Part shown: positions 15,584-17,059 of the stretch, one piece after another
How positions within the stretch are numbered: the first letter of the stretch is position 1
Layout: each line of letters begins with the position of its first letter
Assembly (NCBI GenBank): GCA_047619485.1
Contig: JBLHKE010000069.1
Location: forward strand, 1-17,059
Origin: JBLHKE01 sp047619485
GTDB lineage: Bacteria > Verrucomicrobiota > Verrucomicrobiia > Verrucomicrobiales > DEV007
DNA length: 17,059 bases
Reading direction: 5' to 3'
The notes under the pieces: generated by a model
The model's database searches: none
What the model was told of the DNA's origin: nothing
What the model saw: only the letters and a program-made list of their open reading frames with translations
Translations under genes and position numbers: made by a program

Positions 15584-16231
15584 ATGATCACTGCATCCGC
15601 CGCCCGAGCTCTGCTCGCGATTGCCTCTGGCTTCGTGCTCTCGTCCTGCGTTCTCACCAGCAATCCGGTCGTCACGTCTGCGCCCGAGGCCACCGTCCTC
15701 AAAAAACGTTTCACGGAGCAGATGCGTGAACTCGAACTCGCCACCGGCAAGCGCTACCGGGGAAAAACGATCCACATCAACGCCCCGGTTCCCGCTATTT
15801 ACCGCGACTGGCGCAAGATGCCTGTGGCGAAGATCCGCGGTCGCCGCCAGGGCGGCCTCACCTCTTGGCGCTCCTCGATCGGTCACACCTCCGTCTCGCT
15901 AGCGGAGTGGCGCGGTCAGACCCCGGATTGGCTGGTGCGCCACGAGGCGCTGCACGCGGTTCTCCTCAGCCACGGCATCACCGGTCACCCATCACGCTAC
16001 GCCGGCCTGTTCGGCAAGTCCTACTGGTGGATGCCGGAGGCCTACTATCGCGACAAGGCACGCGCCGAGAAGCTCCGCGAAAAGAACAAGGGAAAGAGTC
16101 GGCCACTACTACGCACCGTCTTCAAACGATCGAAAAAGGACAAAGATGAAACGCTCGCCGGCTGTTGCCCGATGTGCGGCATCGACTACGAAGCACTCGC
16201 CTCCGCCGATGACTCCGCTACTTTCGACTGA
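15584..16231 (+). CDS. putative HEXXH zinc metallopeptidase, lipoprotein
   Basis: 215 residues from the ATG at 15584, chosen over 15491 because it begins a lipoprotein signal peptide (ARALLAIASGFVLSSC, lipid-carrying Cys22) and because a promoter overlaps 15491. The mature protein is basic. LVRHEALHAVLLSHG contains HEALH, a HEXXH zinc site (His120, Glu121, His124), and GITGHP and WWMPEAYYRD follow. The third zinc ligand is not certain; Glu of MPEAYY is a gluzincin-like candidate. The C-terminus has a lysine/arginine-rich segment, then GCCPMCG (Cys194, 195, 198), which could bind metal or form a disulfide. I do not recognise the family. The gene ends in a 14-nt tail-to-tail overlap with the LptF/LptG gene, and the neighbouring LPS-export gene suggests an envelope setting only. 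Confidence 0.75.
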   Translation: MITASAARALLAIASGFVLSSCVLTSNPVVTSAPEATVLKKRFTEQMRELELATGKRYRGKTIHINAPVPAIYRDWRKMPVAKIRGRRQGGLTSWRSSIGHTSVSLAEWRGQTPDWLVRHEALHAVLLSHGITGHPSRYAGLFGKSYWWMPEAYYRDKARAEKLREKNKGKSRPLLRTVFKRSKKDKDETLAGCCPMCGIDYEALASADDSATFD

Positions 16232-17059
16232 GTCGGATGAAGAGCACCATCCCAAGGGTAATGAAAATCACGTTCGGCAACCACATCAATAAGTGTGGCA
16301 TCGCATCCGGCTTGTCGCGGAAGGTATCCGCGATGATGATGAACAAGAAGTAGACGATCGCGATCACCAGGCTGAGCAAAAAACCGACCGAGGTCTCACG
16401 ACGCTGGGCAGTCACCCCGAGTGGAATGCCGATCAACACGAAGGTCAGGCAGGCCATCGAGAACGACATGCGCTTGTGCAATTCCGTCCGCATCACGCTC
16501 TTCTTCTTTCTGGTGAGTGAGGTGTCGGTTTCGATTAGATCGGCCAGCTGGTTGCTCGGCAGCGTGCTCGGGGACACGCGCTTGGCCTTCTCGCGGAGCT
16601 GGGTGAGATCGATCGAGAGGTTCAACATCCCCGCCTCGTGACCCGAGCTGTAGGCCTCGATGTCCTTCGGGTCGTTGGCGTCGCGAACCACCTGGTTGGT
16701 GTCGAACAGCCTCATCTCCAAGACCCCTTGCACAGAATCGTAGGCGATCTCCGCCGTCCTCGCATGGATCGTCATGGTCGCATACTTCAGCTCGTCGAGA
16801 GTGACAATCGTCACGTCCTTGAGGAGGTTTCCATCGCGCTCCTTCGCGAAAATCTCATAGCCAGGGAAGTCCGTGATCGGCTCGTTGGCGACGAACAGCG
16901 AGGCAGGGTTGTCGGTGACCATGTCATACATCGCACTCTTCATCTTCGCCTGCGAGCGCGGAGCGATGCTGGTGTTGATCCAAAAGCTCAGCGAGGCGAG
17001 CCCTAGCGCAATCGTAAATACAGGCAGGCAGATACGCCACAAGCTCATCCCCGCCATCC
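16218..17059 (-). CDS. LptF/LptG family lipopolysaccharide-export permease, N-terminus off the window
   Basis: At least 279 residues in an open frame that reaches the window edge; an ATG at 17057 is internal. The first visible segment, AGMSLWRICLPVF, matches the conserved 'A-x-GIS-x-x-R-x-x-x-P' element after the second helix of LptF/LptG, so about 90-100 N-terminal residues are missing. Visible parts: helix 3 (VFTIALGLASLSFWIN), a periplasmic beta-jellyroll domain (about 35-195) that in LptF/G passes LPS to LptC/LptA, then three helices: FSMACLTFVLIGIPLGVTA, FLLSLVIAIVYFLFIIIADTF and LWLP-type VIFITLGMVLFI. IPLG-x-x-x-x-RR-x-x-x, conserved in the family, is seen as IPLGVTAQRRETS. LptF/G work with the LptB ATPase in the inner membrane. 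Whether it is F or G cannot be decided. It ends 14 nt inside the convergent lipoprotein gene. Confidence 0.92.
   Translation of the reverse strand, partial: MAGMSLWRICLPVFTIALGLASLSFWINTSIAPRSQAKMKSAMYDMVTDNPASLFVANEPITDFPGYEIFAKERDGNLLKDVTIVTLDELKYATMTIHARTAEIAYDSVQGVLEMRLFDTNQVVRDANDPKDIEAYSSGHEAGMLNLSIDLTQLREKAKRVSPSTLPSNQLADLIETDTSLTRKKKSVMRTELHKRMSFSMACLTFVLIGIPLGVTAQRRETSVGFLLSLVIAIVYFLFIIIADTFRDKPDAMPHLLMWLPNVIFITLGMVLFIRLSRK

Noticed and set aside
1..17059. tRNA, rRNA, CRISPR array, intact insertion sequence, integron or phage genes
   Set aside because: By eye, no cloverleaf, rRNA-like stretch, regular repeat-spacer pattern or complete transposase was found on either strand.

Overview
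The window looks like a piece of a Verrucomicrobiota chromosome, probably class Verrucomicrobiae. No marker gene such as rRNA is present, so this rests on style. The signs are several large secreted proteins with Sec signal peptides, a PEP-CTERM sorting tail, a DPDGDG-type calcium-loop module with an '-FFRLEV-' C-terminus, a TIGR02597-like C-terminal module, PQQ-like beta-propellers, an LptF/LptG permease (Gram-negative envelope), and a near-absence of Shine-Dalgarno sequences.

Layout, left to right. (1) 1-3564, minus: two secreted PQQ-like beta-propeller proteins, 38 nt apart; the downstream one runs off the window. (2) 3758-5987, plus: an ECF-type sigma factor, a single-pass membrane protein in the usual anti-sigma position, and a secreted PDZ protein with no protease domain. 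An 18/20-identical A/C-rich element lies 68-74 nt ahead of both the sigma gene and the PDZ gene. A strong intrinsic terminator follows at 6022-6061. (3) 6192-8159, minus: a secreted serine hydrolase of prolyl-oligopeptidase/esterase type. (4) 14838 down to 8340, minus: a tight probable operon of four genes with gaps of 22, about 6-39 and 12 nt. It encodes a TPR protein, a 1300-residue modular purple-acid-phosphatase-like metallophosphoesterase, and two secreted proteins that share an N-terminal domain but end in different C-terminal modules (a PEP-CTERM tail or a calcium-loop module). (5) About 14960-15480, plus: a frameshifted remnant of a REP-associated Y1 tyrosine transposase (RAYT). (6) 15584-16231, plus: a putative HEXXH metallopeptidase lipoprotein with a good sigma-70-type promoter. 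It overlaps tail-to-tail by 14 nt with (7) 16218-17059, minus: the C-terminal part of an LptF/LptG lipopolysaccharide-export permease.

The genes read as envelope and extracellular functions: secreted propeller proteins, a possible envelope-stress sigma cassette, a secreted hydrolase, a secreted or surface phosphatase operon, a lipoprotein peptidase and LPS export. No CRISPR array, tRNA, rRNA, prophage or intact mobile element was seen. The best candidates for something undescribed are the TPR/phosphatase/PEP-CTERM operon with its paralogous pair, and the sigma/membrane protein/PDZ cassette with its repeated leader element. Family assignments come from reading motifs, not from database searches.
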